A DNA stretch of 64,000 nucleotides from Viridibacterium sp035456105 (lineage in GTDB: Bacteria; Pseudomonadota; Gammaproteobacteria; Burkholderiales; Rhodocyclaceae): the NCBI GenBank assembly GCA_035456105.1, contig DATIDV010000043.1, positions 156,047-220,046 on the forward strand, read 5' to 3'. Positions 35,764-46,211 of the stretch are shown here, piece by piece (the stretch's first letter is position 1; each line of letters opens with the position of its first letter). The notes under the pieces were generated by a model, which was given only the letters and a program-made list of their open reading frames with translations, searched no databases and was not told the origin of the DNA. Both the position numbers and the translations under genes were made by a program.

Positions 35764-35934
35764 GTTCTTGCCGCAATTTCAGGTTTTTGGGAGCGGCATT
35801 GTGCCGCACTTTCACGCGCAGATTATGCCGTTGTGAGAAACGTCACTAATGCTCACTGATGTCTCAGCCATCGATTCAGCTACGGCACACATATTGCTCA
35901 AATGAAACCGTAGCCCCTGTTACCAAGGATCGTC

Positions 35935-36177
35935 ATGGATAGCGTAGTCACCCAACAACTCGCGCGCTTGAGCATGTTTCTCACCGCGGAACTCGACTTC
36001 CACGTCGACGTGCAACGCTTTGTCGCCGAGCCGGAATACGCAGTTCAGGTCCTCGGCCTCGTGGATGAGATCGGCAACGACGAATTCAAAGTGATTGCAG
36101 CGCATCTGCGCAAACAGCAACTGGCGCGTTTCCATCAGAAGAATGTCAGCGCGCAGGCCAGCGACACGATTGCATGA
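35935..36177 (+). CDS. small protein of unknown function
   Basis: 80 residues, with AAGGA 8 bases before the ATG. The sequence DSVVTQQLARLSMFLTAELDFHVD is helical and then VLGLVDEIGNDEFKVIAAHLRKQQ; no export signal. About 350 bases upstream of the bactofilin gene on the same strand; the link is uncertain. Confidence 0.55.
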   Translation: MDSVVTQQLARLSMFLTAELDFHVDVQRFVAEPEYAVQVLGLVDEIGNDEFKVIAAHLRKQQLARFHQKNVSAQASDTIA

Positions 36178-36533
36178 CACGCACAGAAAGATAAGCGCCA
36201 CCTGAGCGCCGTCAGCCCTGAGCATCAGGCGGCACACTGCCGCTACGCCTGTCGTCGCCCGACGACATAAAAATTCATTGAACATCAAGCACCTGCCTTG
36301 CAGGCCGTCGAACCCGACGCTTGCACACGACAGATTCGCTGCGCACAGCACTCATTTCCCCACAACATCTCGCCGCACAGGGCCTCGCAGCCCTGTAACG
36401 CATTGTTTGCCCAAGCCTTTTTATTGGCTGGCACATGCCTTGCAAACAAGCCTGCCAAGCGACCAGCAGAGGGCTTCTCACATTCGTAGCCCGCAGATCG
36501 CAGACCTCTGCAACCCGGCCTGAAAGGAAACGC
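36178..36533. other. intergenic stretch before the bactofilin gene
   Basis: No gene seen. A small hairpin cagggc..gccctg lies at about 36385-36410. Probably holds the bactofilin promoter. Confidence 0.35.
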
Positions 36534-37178
36534 ATGTTCGCTAAGCAACCCGCCGTTCTCGGCAAGAATGACACCCAGGCAGATCGCCGTCCCGTCCCAC
36601 TCACCGGCTCCCCGCTCGCCAACACAAATGGCTCGGCCCAGCCATCCAGCAACACCCCGTTACCGCTGCATCCAGCCCCGCAAAGTACCTCGGCCCCCGC
36701 CAAGGCGCCGCCTGCGGCAGAGGCCGAATCAGGCACATCCGCCAGTCGCCTCATCGTCGGCCCCGATGTGAAGCTCAGGGGTGCGGAGATTCTCGATTGC
36801 GACACGCTGGTTGTTGAAGGCCGCGTCGAAGCCACCATGGACAGCCGCGTCATCCGCATCGACGAACACGGGGCTTTCTCAGGCAAGGTCGGCGTCGATG
36901 TCGCAGAAATATTCGGTGAATTCGACGGCAATCTGACTGCACGAGAACAACTCATCATCCACGCCACGGGCCGGGTCAGCGGCACCATCCGCTACGGCAA
37001 ATTGCTCGTCGAGACGGGCGGCACACTGTCCGGCGACGTCCAGTCACTCGGCGCCTCGGTCAGCACTTCCCTGAACACGTCTGCGGGCGAAACCTCATCA
37101 CGCAACAACCCATCTGCAACTTTCGAAAAGGAGGCCAATACGCAAATTAAATCTCATCTCAGCCCTGTGCTCGGCTAG
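36534..37178 (+). CDS. bactofilin (polymer-forming cytoskeletal protein)
   Basis: I chose the ATG at 36534, with AAAGGA 7 bases before it, giving 214 residues. Residues 1-70 are a Pro/Ser/Ala-rich disordered tail. The core (about 73-175) is the bactofilin beta-helix: SRLIVGPDVKLRGAEILDCD, TLVVEGRVEAT, GAFSGKVGVDVAEIFGEFDG, LTAREQLIIHATGRVSGTIRYG, LLVETGGTLSGDVQ. A second disordered tail follows. Bactofilins assemble into filaments on the inner membrane and place wall-modifying enzymes, affecting cell shape. No M23 peptidase partner gene is adjacent. It has its own terminator. Confidence 0.93.
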   Translation: MFAKQPAVLGKNDTQADRRPVPLTGSPLANTNGSAQPSSNTPLPLHPAPQSTSAPAKAPPAAEAESGTSASRLIVGPDVKLRGAEILDCDTLVVEGRVEATMDSRVIRIDEHGAFSGKVGVDVAEIFGEFDGNLTAREQLIIHATGRVSGTIRYGKLLVETGGTLSGDVQSLGASVSTSLNTSAGETSSRNNPSATFEKEANTQIKSHLSPVLG

Positions 37179-37269
37179 CCCGACCACAGCGCTCGGAGCT
37201 CCAGCGTCCCCCGCGCTGCAGCTCTACCACTCCCTCGGCAAGTGCCCACACACTTGACCGAAGCTTGTC

Positions 37270-37302
37270 CGGCACGCGTCCCTCCCGCGTGCCGTTTTTT
37301 TT
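37270..37302 (+). terminator. intrinsic terminator of the bactofilin gene
   Basis: ggcacgcg/cgcgtgcc stem with a 7-base loop, then a run of eight T. Confidence 0.85.
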
Positions 37303-37414
37303 CCGCCCAGGCTCCCGGCGCGTTCTTTGCACCGACGGTATGATCTGCCTTCAGGCCGCATGACTGTTGATGAATCCGGCATCGCGGTTTTTCATTCTCT
37401 CTGGAGCCATCTGA

Positions 37415-37840
37415 ATGCGTCTGACCATGAAGAAGATCAGCACACTTGTTCCCGCCCTGACCCTGTCCGGCCTGCTCATGAGTGCTTGCACGACACTCCT
37501 GCCGCGTGCGGACGCCAACAATCTGACCATCAACTGCAAAACGGACGAAGCGATCGCCGTGTTCAGAGAAATGGAGGCCCAAGGCGGCTCAGCGAACATG
37601 CGGGTCGTGTCCAACAATCTGCCAGGCGTGTTGATGGATGTAGGACGCGCGGCCGAAGCGCACGCGGAAATAGAGCGGCTCGCAAAAAAAATCACCACGG
37701 ATGGCGACTACGACAAGACCAGGTTCGCCCTGGGCAAGATGATGCAAAAGACCGTGATCGAGATACGCAACGACCGCGAACTCAAGTACGGCTACGGGAT
37801 CTGCCGGAATACCAGGCCAGAACTATTTCTGTCCCCCTGA
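37415..37840 (+). CDS. small lipoprotein of unknown function
   Basis: 141 residues; signal peptide with lipobox GLLMSAC (Cys about residue 25). The mature part, TIDEAIAVFREMEAQGG-like (actual TDEAIAVFREMEAQGG) and VGRAAEAHAEIERLAKK, is helical and reminiscent of a single tetratricopeptide-like hairpin. GGAG lies 8 bases before the ATG. The end overlaps the end of the convergent aminopeptidase gene by 18 bases. Function unknown. Confidence 0.7.
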   Translation: MRLTMKKISTLVPALTLSGLLMSACTTLLPRADANNLTINCKTDEAIAVFREMEAQGGSANMRVVSNNLPGVLMDVGRAAEAHAEIERLAKKITTDGDYDKTRFALGKMMQKTVIEIRNDRELKYGYGICRNTRPELFLSP

Positions 37841-38965
37841 GGACACGGCTGCTTCGGTCGGATCAGCCACCTTGGCAGCCAGCGCCGCCTCGCTCGCCTT
37901 CAACGCTGCGCGCCGCTCTGCCGGCGTCAGCGTCGCCAGCCGCCGCACCTCGGCGTAGAACTTCGGCAGATCATCGCCCTGCGTTTTTAGCAAGGCCATG
38001 AAACCCGGCACCAGTCCGCGATAGAAACCCACCGAGGCAAAGGTCGCGTTATTGATCTCCTGCGCAAACCACCTGTCATATCCCGGCACACCGCCCCAGC
38101 GCTCGGCCTTGATCGTTTGATACTCAGCGCGCATCGCCTCGATCTGCAGGCGCTTGCGCTCCAGCTTGTCGGCATCTGTACCCGGCCCCTTGTAGATTGC
38201 GATCAGCAACTCACGGTGTTTCAACACCAGCGCGGCGAAATCGGCGCTCATGCGCTCGCTCAGGGCAAGCCGCGCAATCGCTCCCTGTTTGCCATATTGC
38301 GTCAGCCAGCGCCGCACGCCGACCTGCTCCACCGTCGACGCAAAGGACTCGTTGAACTCCGTGTCGCCCTTGGCGTAGATCAACTGGTGCGACAGTTCGT
38401 GAAACAGCAGCTGCGCCAAGTCACTCTCCGGCCACATCACGAAAGTGTTCAGCACTGAATCGGCAAACCAGCCCAGTGTCGAATACGCCGGTACGCTGCC
38501 CACCAGCGTATCCAGGCCTTCAGCCTTCAGCTCGTTGGCGCGCTTCCGTGCATCCTCCTCGGAAAAGAAACCGAGATAACCCACGCAGCCCACCACCGGC
38601 GGGCACCAGGTGCGCGGCTCCATCGACAGCGGCGGGTTGGCATACACATTCCACACCACCGAGGTACGTCCGATGTCGGCATAGCTGCGATAGCTCTCGT
38701 TGTCCGGCAAGCCCAGCTCGCGTGTCGCGTATGAGCGAATCTGCTCGACCAGCAACAGACGCGATCGCATCTCCGGCGTCGTCGCAGGATCGGCCAACAC
38801 CGTCTCAATGGGCTGCGCCTTGCGCACCAGAGCCAGCTGCCCCTGCGCGGCCTGCCAGTAATAACCCGGCCCGAGGCCTGAGCAAGCGCTCAGCATCAAC
38901 GGCGCGAACCAAAGAAATGCGCGCGCGCGGACCGACTTTATGTTTGTCGCCAGCGACACCCTCAT
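37823..38965 (-). CDS. lipoprotein zinc aminopeptidase (PF10023-type)
   Basis: I chose the ATG at 38965, preceded by AAGGG; it overlaps the stop of the small upstream gene (ATGA). The signal peptide has lipobox PLMLSAC. The zinc motif is LLFHELSHQLIYAKGD (HExxH), with a downstream NESFASTVEQ supplying the third ligand Glu. This agrees with the 'putative aminopeptidase' family of proteobacteria, about 370 residues. Residues EDARKRANELKAEGLDTLVGSVPAYSTLGW are also family-typical. It is probably periplasmic-side, outer-membrane anchored. Substrate unknown. Confidence 0.88.
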   Translation of the reverse strand: MRVSLATNIKSVRARAFLWFAPLMLSACSGLGPGYYWQAAQGQLALVRKAQPIETVLADPATTPEMRSRLLLVEQIRSYATRELGLPDNESYRSYADIGRTSVVWNVYANPPLSMEPRTWCPPVVGCVGYLGFFSEEDARKRANELKAEGLDTLVGSVPAYSTLGWFADSVLNTFVMWPESDLAQLLFHELSHQLIYAKGDTEFNESFASTVEQVGVRRWLTQYGKQGAIARLALSERMSADFAALVLKHRELLIAIYKGPGTDADKLERKRLQIEAMRAEYQTIKAERWGGVPGYDRWFAQEINNATFASVGFYRGLVPGFMALLKTQGDDLPKFYAEVRRLATLTPAERRAALKASEAALAAKVADPTEAAVSSGGQK

Positions 38966-39129
38966 TTGCCCTTCTTCATCAAACCCCAGGCCCCGATGGC
39001 AATCAGGATCACCGGCCACCACGTGCGCAGTACGTCGCCCACGATGCGGAAACTCAGGATATGCAAATTGTTCAACAGGAACAGCACACCCACCACGACT
39101 AGCACTACCGAACCAAACGCAGACCGCAC
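38962..39129 (-). CDS. small two-helix membrane protein (DUF5668/LiaI-LiaF-like)
   Basis: This 55-residue gene starts with GTG at 39129, with a perfect GGAGG 6 bases upstream. Helix 1 is SVVLVVVGVLFLLNNLHIL; helix 2 is WWPVILIAIGAWGLMKK, with the W-W-P-V-I-L-I-x-I-G signature of the LiaI/LiaF-type DUF5668 segment. Its TGA overlaps the ATG of the aminopeptidase gene (ATGA), so the two are translationally coupled. The role is unknown; related segments sense envelope stress. Confidence 0.82.
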   Translation of the reverse strand: MRSAFGSVVLVVVGVLFLLNNLHILSFRIVGDVLRTWWPVILIAIGAWGLMKKGK

Positions 39130-39447
39130 TCAGACCTCCAGAACTCAAAACGGGCAGCGCACTGTGCCAGCCACAGCGCGAACGATCAACGTCATATCGC
39201 TAAAACGCCTAGTGGTTTACATCAGCACGAGGCCGCACCTCTGTTTCTTCAGCACCACTTGAGCGCAGCCTCCACGCAAGCAGTGGCGCGCCTTTCGAGC
39301 GACTTACTCCCTGCCGCCATACCGGTTCAGGTATGACGGCTCAAGAGAAATAGCATTGGAGAGCTCGAATCAGTTTCCGCAATGATGGGCTCCAGCACGG
39401 ACCGCGCTCCATGCCACATGAATACACATTGCACTCCAGGAGATAAA
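39130..39447. other. divergent promoter region between the small membrane protein and the GH3 gene
   Basis: Contains an imperfect hairpin gccgccatacc..ggtatgacggc at about 39314-39341. No gene seen. Confidence 0.35.
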
Positions 39448-41760
39448 ATGAACCGCACCAAATCACGTCGCCGCGCCGCCTTCGTCGACCGCGCACACTT
39501 GGGCTTCGCCCTTGCCGGCAGTGCCGTTCTGCTGGCTGCCTGCGGCGGATCGGACAATAACAACAGTGCGCCGCCAACCACGCCCCCCGTTGCGGCCGAG
39601 CCGGCCCAGCCCGTCATCACGGCGCGCGCCAAGAACCTGATGGTTATCGACGGCAAACAGTTCAAGGACCTCAATGCCAACGGCAAGCTCGACCCGTATG
39701 AAGACTGGCGTTTGACCGCCGAACAGCGCGCCGACGACCTGATTCCGCGCATGGCGCTGGAAGAAAAAACAGGGATGCTGATGATTGACACCCTGAATGC
39801 CGGCTGCGGCGGCCTGACCACCGGCACCGCTGCCGAGGACTACGTCAAGACGCAAAAAATGACCCGCTTCATCCTGCGCTCCACGGCCCTGGCCAGCGCC
39901 CCGGCCTGTACGGTAGGTGGTGCCGCAAGCAGCGTGACGCCACAACAACTGGCCGAGTTCGCCAACGCTGTGCAGAACCTGGCGGAAGCCACGCCGCTCG
40001 GTATCCCCGTGGTGTTCAAGGACAATGCCCGCAACCATTTCGAGACTGACCCACGCTTCGGCATCTCGGCCGGTGCGGGCTCGTTCACCCAGTTTCCAAA
40101 AGAAGCTGGCCTGGCCGCTGCCGCGCTGGGTGAGGAATACCTGAAAACCGGCAAGACCACGACCGGCGACATGTCGGTGATCAAGACCTTCACCGAAGTC
40201 ATGGGTCAGGAATACAACGCCGTAGGCCTGCGCGCCATGTACGGCTACATGGCCGACCTGGCGACCGAGCCGCGCTGGTACCGCGTGCACGAAACCTTCT
40301 CCGAAGATGCCGACCTCAATGCGAACATCATGAAGTCACTGGTCGAAGGTCTGCAGGGTGGTCCGATCAGCCCGAAGACCGCCGTCGCCATGACCATGAA
40401 GCACTTCCCAGGTGGCGGCCCGCAGGAGCTGGGGCTGGACCCGCACTACTCCTTCGGCAAGAACCAGGTGTATCCGGGCAATAACTTCGCCTACCACCTC
40501 AAGCCCTTCATGGCGGCCATCAACGCCGGCGTCTCGGCGATCATGCCCTACTACGGCGTGCCGATTAATGTGACCTACGAAGGCGTCACCTATGACCAGG
40601 TCGGCTTCGCCTTCAACAAGCAGATCGTCACCGACCTGTTGCGCGGCAAGCTGGGTTTCAAGGGCTATGTGAATTCCGACACCGGCATCATCAACGACCG
40701 CGCCTGGGGCCTGGAAGACAAGACCGTACCGGAACGCGTCGCCACCGCCATCAACGGCGGCACCGAGACGCTGTCCGGCTTCCATGTCAACAAGACCATC
40801 ACCGACCTGGTGACAGCTGGCAAGGTGACAACGGCGCGCGTGGATGAGGCCGTCAAGCGCTTGTTGCTAGAGCAGTTCAAGCTGGGCTTGTTCGAGAACC
40901 CCTACATCGACGCCAGCAAGGCCAACGCCACGATCGGCAGCGACGCGAACCGCGCCAAGGGCATGGAGATGCAGAAGAAGTCCATCGTGCTGCTGCAGAA
41001 CCAGGACCTCGGCACAGGCAGCAAGACCCTGCCGTTCAAGGCGGGCGCCAAGGTCTATACCATCGGCATGGGCAAGGCTGACGTCGAGGCTTACGGCTAC
41101 ACCGTCATCGACGGCAACTACACGGCACCTGCCGTGCGCCCCAGCGCAGCCGGCAACGACTACGCGGTGATCCGCGTACTGATCAAGGATGCCAACTCGC
41201 CCTACTCCAGCACCAATGCCAGCACCGGCGCCAACCCGGCCTTCCTCAACCCGCTCACTGGCAAGACCTGGGGCAGCCAGGATCCGTGCGTGATGTTCCC
41301 CGCCATCAACGCCACCTGTGCCGACACCGGCCTGAACTTCGGCGGTGCCCTGCCGTGGGAGAACAACATGCTCTCCTTCTCCACCATCGCCACGACCACC
41401 TCGCGCACCATGAGCCCCTCGCTGGCGGACATCAAGGCCATCATGGCCGAGATCGGTGACGCGAAGAAGGTCGTGCTGAGCATCTACTTCCGCGCCCCCT
41501 ACGTGATGGACGACGCCAGCGGCGTGAAGGATGCCGGCGCCATCGTGGCCACCTTCGGCGCCAGCGACACGGCCTTGCTCGAAGTGTTGAGTGGCAAGTT
41601 CAAGCCACAAGGCAGGATGCCCTTCGCCCTGCCGAAGACACTCGATGCGGTCATCTACAACCAGTCCGACGTACCGGGTTTCAAGGAAACAAAGAAGCCC
41701 GACGGCTCCGCCCTGGAGGGTGGCGAGTTGTACTCCTTCGGTCACGGGCTGACTTACTGA
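39448..41760 (+). CDS. glycoside hydrolase family 3 lipoprotein (beta-glucosidase type)
   Basis: I chose the ATG at 39448, with CAGGAG 7 bases before it, giving 770 residues. Lipobox VLLAAC then GGSDNNN. The catalytic barrel begins PYEDWRLTAEQRADDLIPRM, has the family 3 MKHFPGGGPQ motif (about residue 320) and the nucleophile Asp411 in GYVNSDTGI. The C-terminal alpha/beta domain has KSIVLLQNQ and the end GELYSFGHGLTY, typical of exo-acting GH3 enzymes. It probably removes terminal glucose or xylose from plant-derived oligosaccharides at the cell surface. Followed by its own terminator and a LysR gene. Confidence 0.93.
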   Translation: MNRTKSRRRAAFVDRAHLGFALAGSAVLLAACGGSDNNNSAPPTTPPVAAEPAQPVITARAKNLMVIDGKQFKDLNANGKLDPYEDWRLTAEQRADDLIPRMALEEKTGMLMIDTLNAGCGGLTTGTAAEDYVKTQKMTRFILRSTALASAPACTVGGAASSVTPQQLAEFANAVQNLAEATPLGIPVVFKDNARNHFETDPRFGISAGAGSFTQFPKEAGLAAAALGEEYLKTGKTTTGDMSVIKTFTEVMGQEYNAVGLRAMYGYMADLATEPRWYRVHETFSEDADLNANIMKSLVEGLQGGPISPKTAVAMTMKHFPGGGPQELGLDPHYSFGKNQVYPGNNFAYHLKPFMAAINAGVSAIMPYYGVPINVTYEGVTYDQVGFAFNKQIVTDLLRGKLGFKGYVNSDTGIINDRAWGLEDKTVPERVATAINGGTETLSGFHVNKTITDLVTAGKVTTARVDEAVKRLLLEQFKLGLFENPYIDASKANATIGSDANRAKGMEMQKKSIVLLQNQDLGTGSKTLPFKAGAKVYTIGMGKADVEAYGYTVIDGNYTAPAVRPSAAGNDYAVIRVLIKDANSPYSSTNASTGANPAFLNPLTGKTWGSQDPCVMFPAINATCADTGLNFGGALPWENNMLSFSTIATTTSRTMSPSLADIKAIMAEIGDAKKVVLSIYFRAPYVMDDASGVKDAGAIVATFGASDTALLEVLSGKFKPQGRMPFALPKTLDAVIYNQSDVPGFKETKKPDGSALEGGELYSFGHGLTY

Positions 41761-41785
41761 GCACGCAAGCGCAGCGCAATTGATG

Positions 41786-41815
41786 CAAGCCGCCCCGGCA
41801 ACGGGGCGGCTTTTT
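41786..41815 (+). terminator. intrinsic terminator of the GH3 gene
   Basis: Perfect 9-bp stem gccgccccg/cggggcggc, 4-base loop, then TTTTT. Confidence 0.92.
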
Positions 41816-41935
41816 GCACTCCTTTTGCACTCATTTCTCGCCTGCTGAAACTACCTATCGTGAAGGCCCATCCCGAGCAGGCAAGCTTGGACGAATCCCT
41901 CAGCACAGCCCATCCTTTCGCAAGCCACCTCCCGC

Positions 41936-42826
41936 ATGGAAATCCGCCAGCTCAAGTACTTCATCGCCGTCGCAGAAGAAGGCAATATCAGCCGTGCCGC
42001 CGCGCGCCTGCACATCTCGCAGCCACCGCTGACGCGCCACATCCAGACCCTGGAAGAAGACCTGGGCGTACAACTCTTCAAACGCACCAACTGGGGCGTG
42101 GAACTCACCCAGGCAGGGCGACTGCTGCTGGAGCACGCGCGCAACATCAAGGCCCATGTGGAGCTCGCCGCGCACCAGGCGCAACAGGTCGCGAAGGGGC
42201 AGCTGGGCCGCATCGAGGTGGGCGTGTATGGCACGGCCATGCTGAACGTCATCCCGCGCATCCTGGCGCGCTTCTCGGCCAGCCATCCAGACGTGGAGCT
42301 AATCCTGCAAAGTGCCCCCAAGGGGCCGCAGATCGAAGCCCTCACCCAAGGCCGCATCCAGCTCGCCTTCGACCGCCATCTGCCAGAATCCGACGAGATC
42401 GCCGTCGAGCTGGTCGACCGCGAACCCGTCATGCTCGCCCTCAACAAGAACCATCCCCTGGCCAGCCAGGAGAGCATTCGCATCTTGGACCTCAAGGGCC
42501 ACGCCCTGATCGGTGAGATGGGGCAGACCTATCAGCGCTCCGCTCACCTGTTCCAGCGCCACGGCTTCCTGCCAAATTTCACCCAGCGCGCGGCTGACAT
42601 GATTTCCGCAGCCATCCTCGCCGCCAGCGGCTTCGACATCTCCTTCGCCCCGGCCTCCATGGCCACCCTGCAACTACCCGACCTCGTCTACCGCCCGCTG
42701 GAAGACGAAGAGAAGCCAATGATGCTTCTGCACTGCGCCTACCGCCGCAACGAAAGCAACCCCCTGCTCCACGAACTACTACGCACCGTGCGCGAGTACC
42801 GCACCGCCCAAGGCATTGAGCCCTGA
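41936..42826 (+). CDS. LysR-family transcriptional regulator (paralogue of the one at 13920)
   Basis: 296 residues; the N-terminal helix-turn-helix (LKYFIAVAEEGNISRAAARL, ISQPPLTRHIQTLE) is almost the same as in the regulator at 13920, and the effector domain shares PKGPQ.EAL..GRI.LAFDR.LPE and LLHCAYRRNES. It lies downstream of the GH3 gene, after a terminator, so it has its own promoter. It may respond to a related acidic effector and control nearby genes; no divergent target is present. Confidence 0.93.
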   Translation: MEIRQLKYFIAVAEEGNISRAAARLHISQPPLTRHIQTLEEDLGVQLFKRTNWGVELTQAGRLLLEHARNIKAHVELAAHQAQQVAKGQLGRIEVGVYGTAMLNVIPRILARFSASHPDVELILQSAPKGPQIEALTQGRIQLAFDRHLPESDEIAVELVDREPVMLALNKNHPLASQESIRILDLKGHALIGEMGQTYQRSAHLFQRHGFLPNFTQRAADMISAAILAASGFDISFAPASMATLQLPDLVYRPLEDEEKPMMLLHCAYRRNESNPLLHELLRTVREYRTAQGIEP

Positions 42827-42938
42827 TCCCACCCTGAATGCCGGGCACGGCACGCACGAAAATCTGCGCAACTGACCCTTCGCATCGCCCCGCACGCCGC
42901 CACAAGGTATCCTTACGCCTTTCCCACCAACCCATCAG

Positions 42939-43038
42939 GGAAGTTCCAAAAACGTTTCCGGCTAGGCGCGCCGACGCTGACAGTACTGAGGTACGGCAAG
43001 GAGGCGGCAACAACGCCGGAAACGTTTTTGGGACTTCC
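42939..43038 (+). repeat. 24-bp inverted repeat with structured spacer, just before ettA
   Basis: ggaagttccaaaaacgtttc-cggc at 42939-42962 is matched at 43015-43038 by its complement with one mismatch. The 52-base spacer includes gacagtactgaggtacggc, itself able to pair. The right arm ends 12 bases before the ettA ATG and directly before the GAGG ribosome site, so the hairpin would sit in the 5' untranslated region. It may be a regulatory structure or an inserted small element. Confidence 0.75.
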
Positions 43039-43050
43039 GAGGCAAAAAAA

Positions 43051-44715
<1,665 letters not shown>

Positions 44716-44907
44716 CCATCATCCCTGTGTATTCGGGGGATCCAGGCTCTTTCACGATTTATTTCATCAAAGACGGAAATCATTGCCGCCCCGAACGGGG
44801 CTGGCAATTTCGCTTTCACATGCAAGCTGTTGTCGCAAGAAGCACTGCCCCGTGTCCATTGATGCAGGTCTGGTCGCCGCGAGGACACACAAAACTTGCC
44901 TATCAAC

Positions 44908-45861
44908 ATGAACGTACTCCTTTTAAGTCATCAGCTTGATTACTCTGGGGCACCCTTGGCGCTTTTCCGTCTCGCACAAACCTTGATGGATCAAGGGCAC
45001 AGCGTGTCGCTCGGCACCCAGCAGGATGGGCCTTTGGGCAAGGAGTTCGTGAACATCGGGGTACAACAGTTCAATCCGTCGATGGCGAAGGCGTATGACC
45101 TGTACATAGCTAATACATTTCTCACCGTCCCGCTGGCGCTTCACTTGGCACCTTCCGCGGATAAGATCGTTGCCTGGATACATGAATCGAGGAGCTTCTT
45201 CACCCTCTATGGCAAGGACGAAACCCAGTATGGACTCTCCCACTTGAGGCGTGCGGTTTTCCCGTCCAAATTCCAGATCAACGAGTACCGGGACCTGATG
45301 CCAGATTGCGAGTTGCACCAATTGCGCAACGTCGTATCGATGACAGGCATCGAACGAAGCAATACCTACTCTGACCATTTCTCCGTTAGCGGAACGTGGG
45401 AGGTGAGGAAAAACCAAGTGGGCCTACTAAAACTCATCGGAGACACAGACCTCAACATCAAACTCAACTTCGTGGGTGCCAGCAAACCCGACGACCTCGA
45501 TAGCACGAAGCACAACTACTTCGGTCAGGTGCCTTTAGCTGAGGCAAAGAGCATCATCGCTAGCTCTTGCGGCCTGATCAGCGCAGCCCTCAACGAGACA
45601 CAGAATCTAGCCGCCATCGAAGCAATCCTGGTGGCAAACCCAGTCCTTCTCAGCAACATTCCGGCTCATCAGGAGCTCAAGGAACTGATCCCTGATATCA
45701 CGCTGTTTGACACGGCAGATGCCGCCTCATTTGCAGATGGATTCGATCGCGCCATGCGTCAGAAGCAAAACTTGAAGAGTCTGGAAGAGGGCAGAAAAAG
45801 TGCCGAGATATATTTCGGAAATAGTGCATTTTCAGAGGCGGTGCGCTCGCTGACCACCTGA
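44908..45861 (+). CDS. glycosyltransferase, GT-B fold (GT4-like)
   Basis: I chose the ATG at 44908 because MNVLLLSHQLDYSGAP is a normal GT4 N-terminus; an in-frame TTG at 44896 is possible. 317 residues. The C-terminal nucleotide-sugar domain shows NFVGASKP, YFGQVPLAEAKSII and SAALNETQNLAAIEAILVANPVLLSNI, the place of the GT4 E-x7-E motif (partial). It probably adds a sugar to a surface glycan. It stands alone among repeats, and its GC is visibly lower than that of the neighbours, suggesting acquisition. Confidence 0.8.
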   Translation: MNVLLLSHQLDYSGAPLALFRLAQTLMDQGHSVSLGTQQDGPLGKEFVNIGVQQFNPSMAKAYDLYIANTFLTVPLALHLAPSADKIVAWIHESRSFFTLYGKDETQYGLSHLRRAVFPSKFQINEYRDLMPDCELHQLRNVVSMTGIERSNTYSDHFSVSGTWEVRKNQVGLLKLIGDTDLNIKLNFVGASKPDDLDSTKHNYFGQVPLAEAKSIIASSCGLISAALNETQNLAAIEAILVANPVLLSNIPAHQELKELIPDITLFDTADAASFADGFDRAMRQKQNLKSLEEGRKSAEIYFGNSAFSEAVRSLTT

Positions 45862-45892
45862 CGCAAAGCCTGCGCTGCTCATGGGCCGAAAG

Positions 45893-46090
45893 GAAACGCG
45901 TAAGGCAGGTTCAGGTGGCTGTCCCGGTGGGTTGTCGCTTCGCTTCGCTCCGAGCCCATACCCTACTTCCAGTGACGGGCGAACGACGACTTGCGTAGGA
46001 CGGGTTCGCGAAGCAACCCACCATCACGCGTTCAATTGCTAGCACGACAAGTTTCGTGGGACTCGCAGCAAGTTGTCGTTCCGCTCCGGC
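45893..46090. repeat. dispersed repeat of the gggttgtcgc / gcaacccacc family
   Basis: Begins aaacgcgtaaggcaggttc, contains cccggtgggttgtcgcttcgct, then gtaggacgggttcgcgaagcaacccacc in the opposite sense and a tail cgcgttcaattgctagcac. The same order recurs at 48497-48776. Confidence 0.75.
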
Positions 46091-46114
46091 CCCACCGCCG
46101 AAGTAGTAGTTGGC

Positions 46115-46211
46115 CAACCTCTCCGGCAGTGAGCGCGGTCACCTGCACCCCGCGAAGGTACTGGTCGAAGGCGGCTACGTCCTGCTGCTCGACGAACCCT
46201 CAAACGACCTC
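46115..46211 (+). pseudogene. 97-bp ettA fragment, with a mipA-like scrap on its left
   Basis: 87 of 97 bases match ettA 44376-44472 (residues about 442-474: ABC signature and Walker B, here read in the same frame as LSGSERGHLHPAKVLVEGG then LLLDEPSNDL). On its left, 46094-46114 matches the mipA gene (cgccgaagtagtagttggcc, minus-strand MANYYFGG). It is too short to be functional. Confidence 0.85.
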
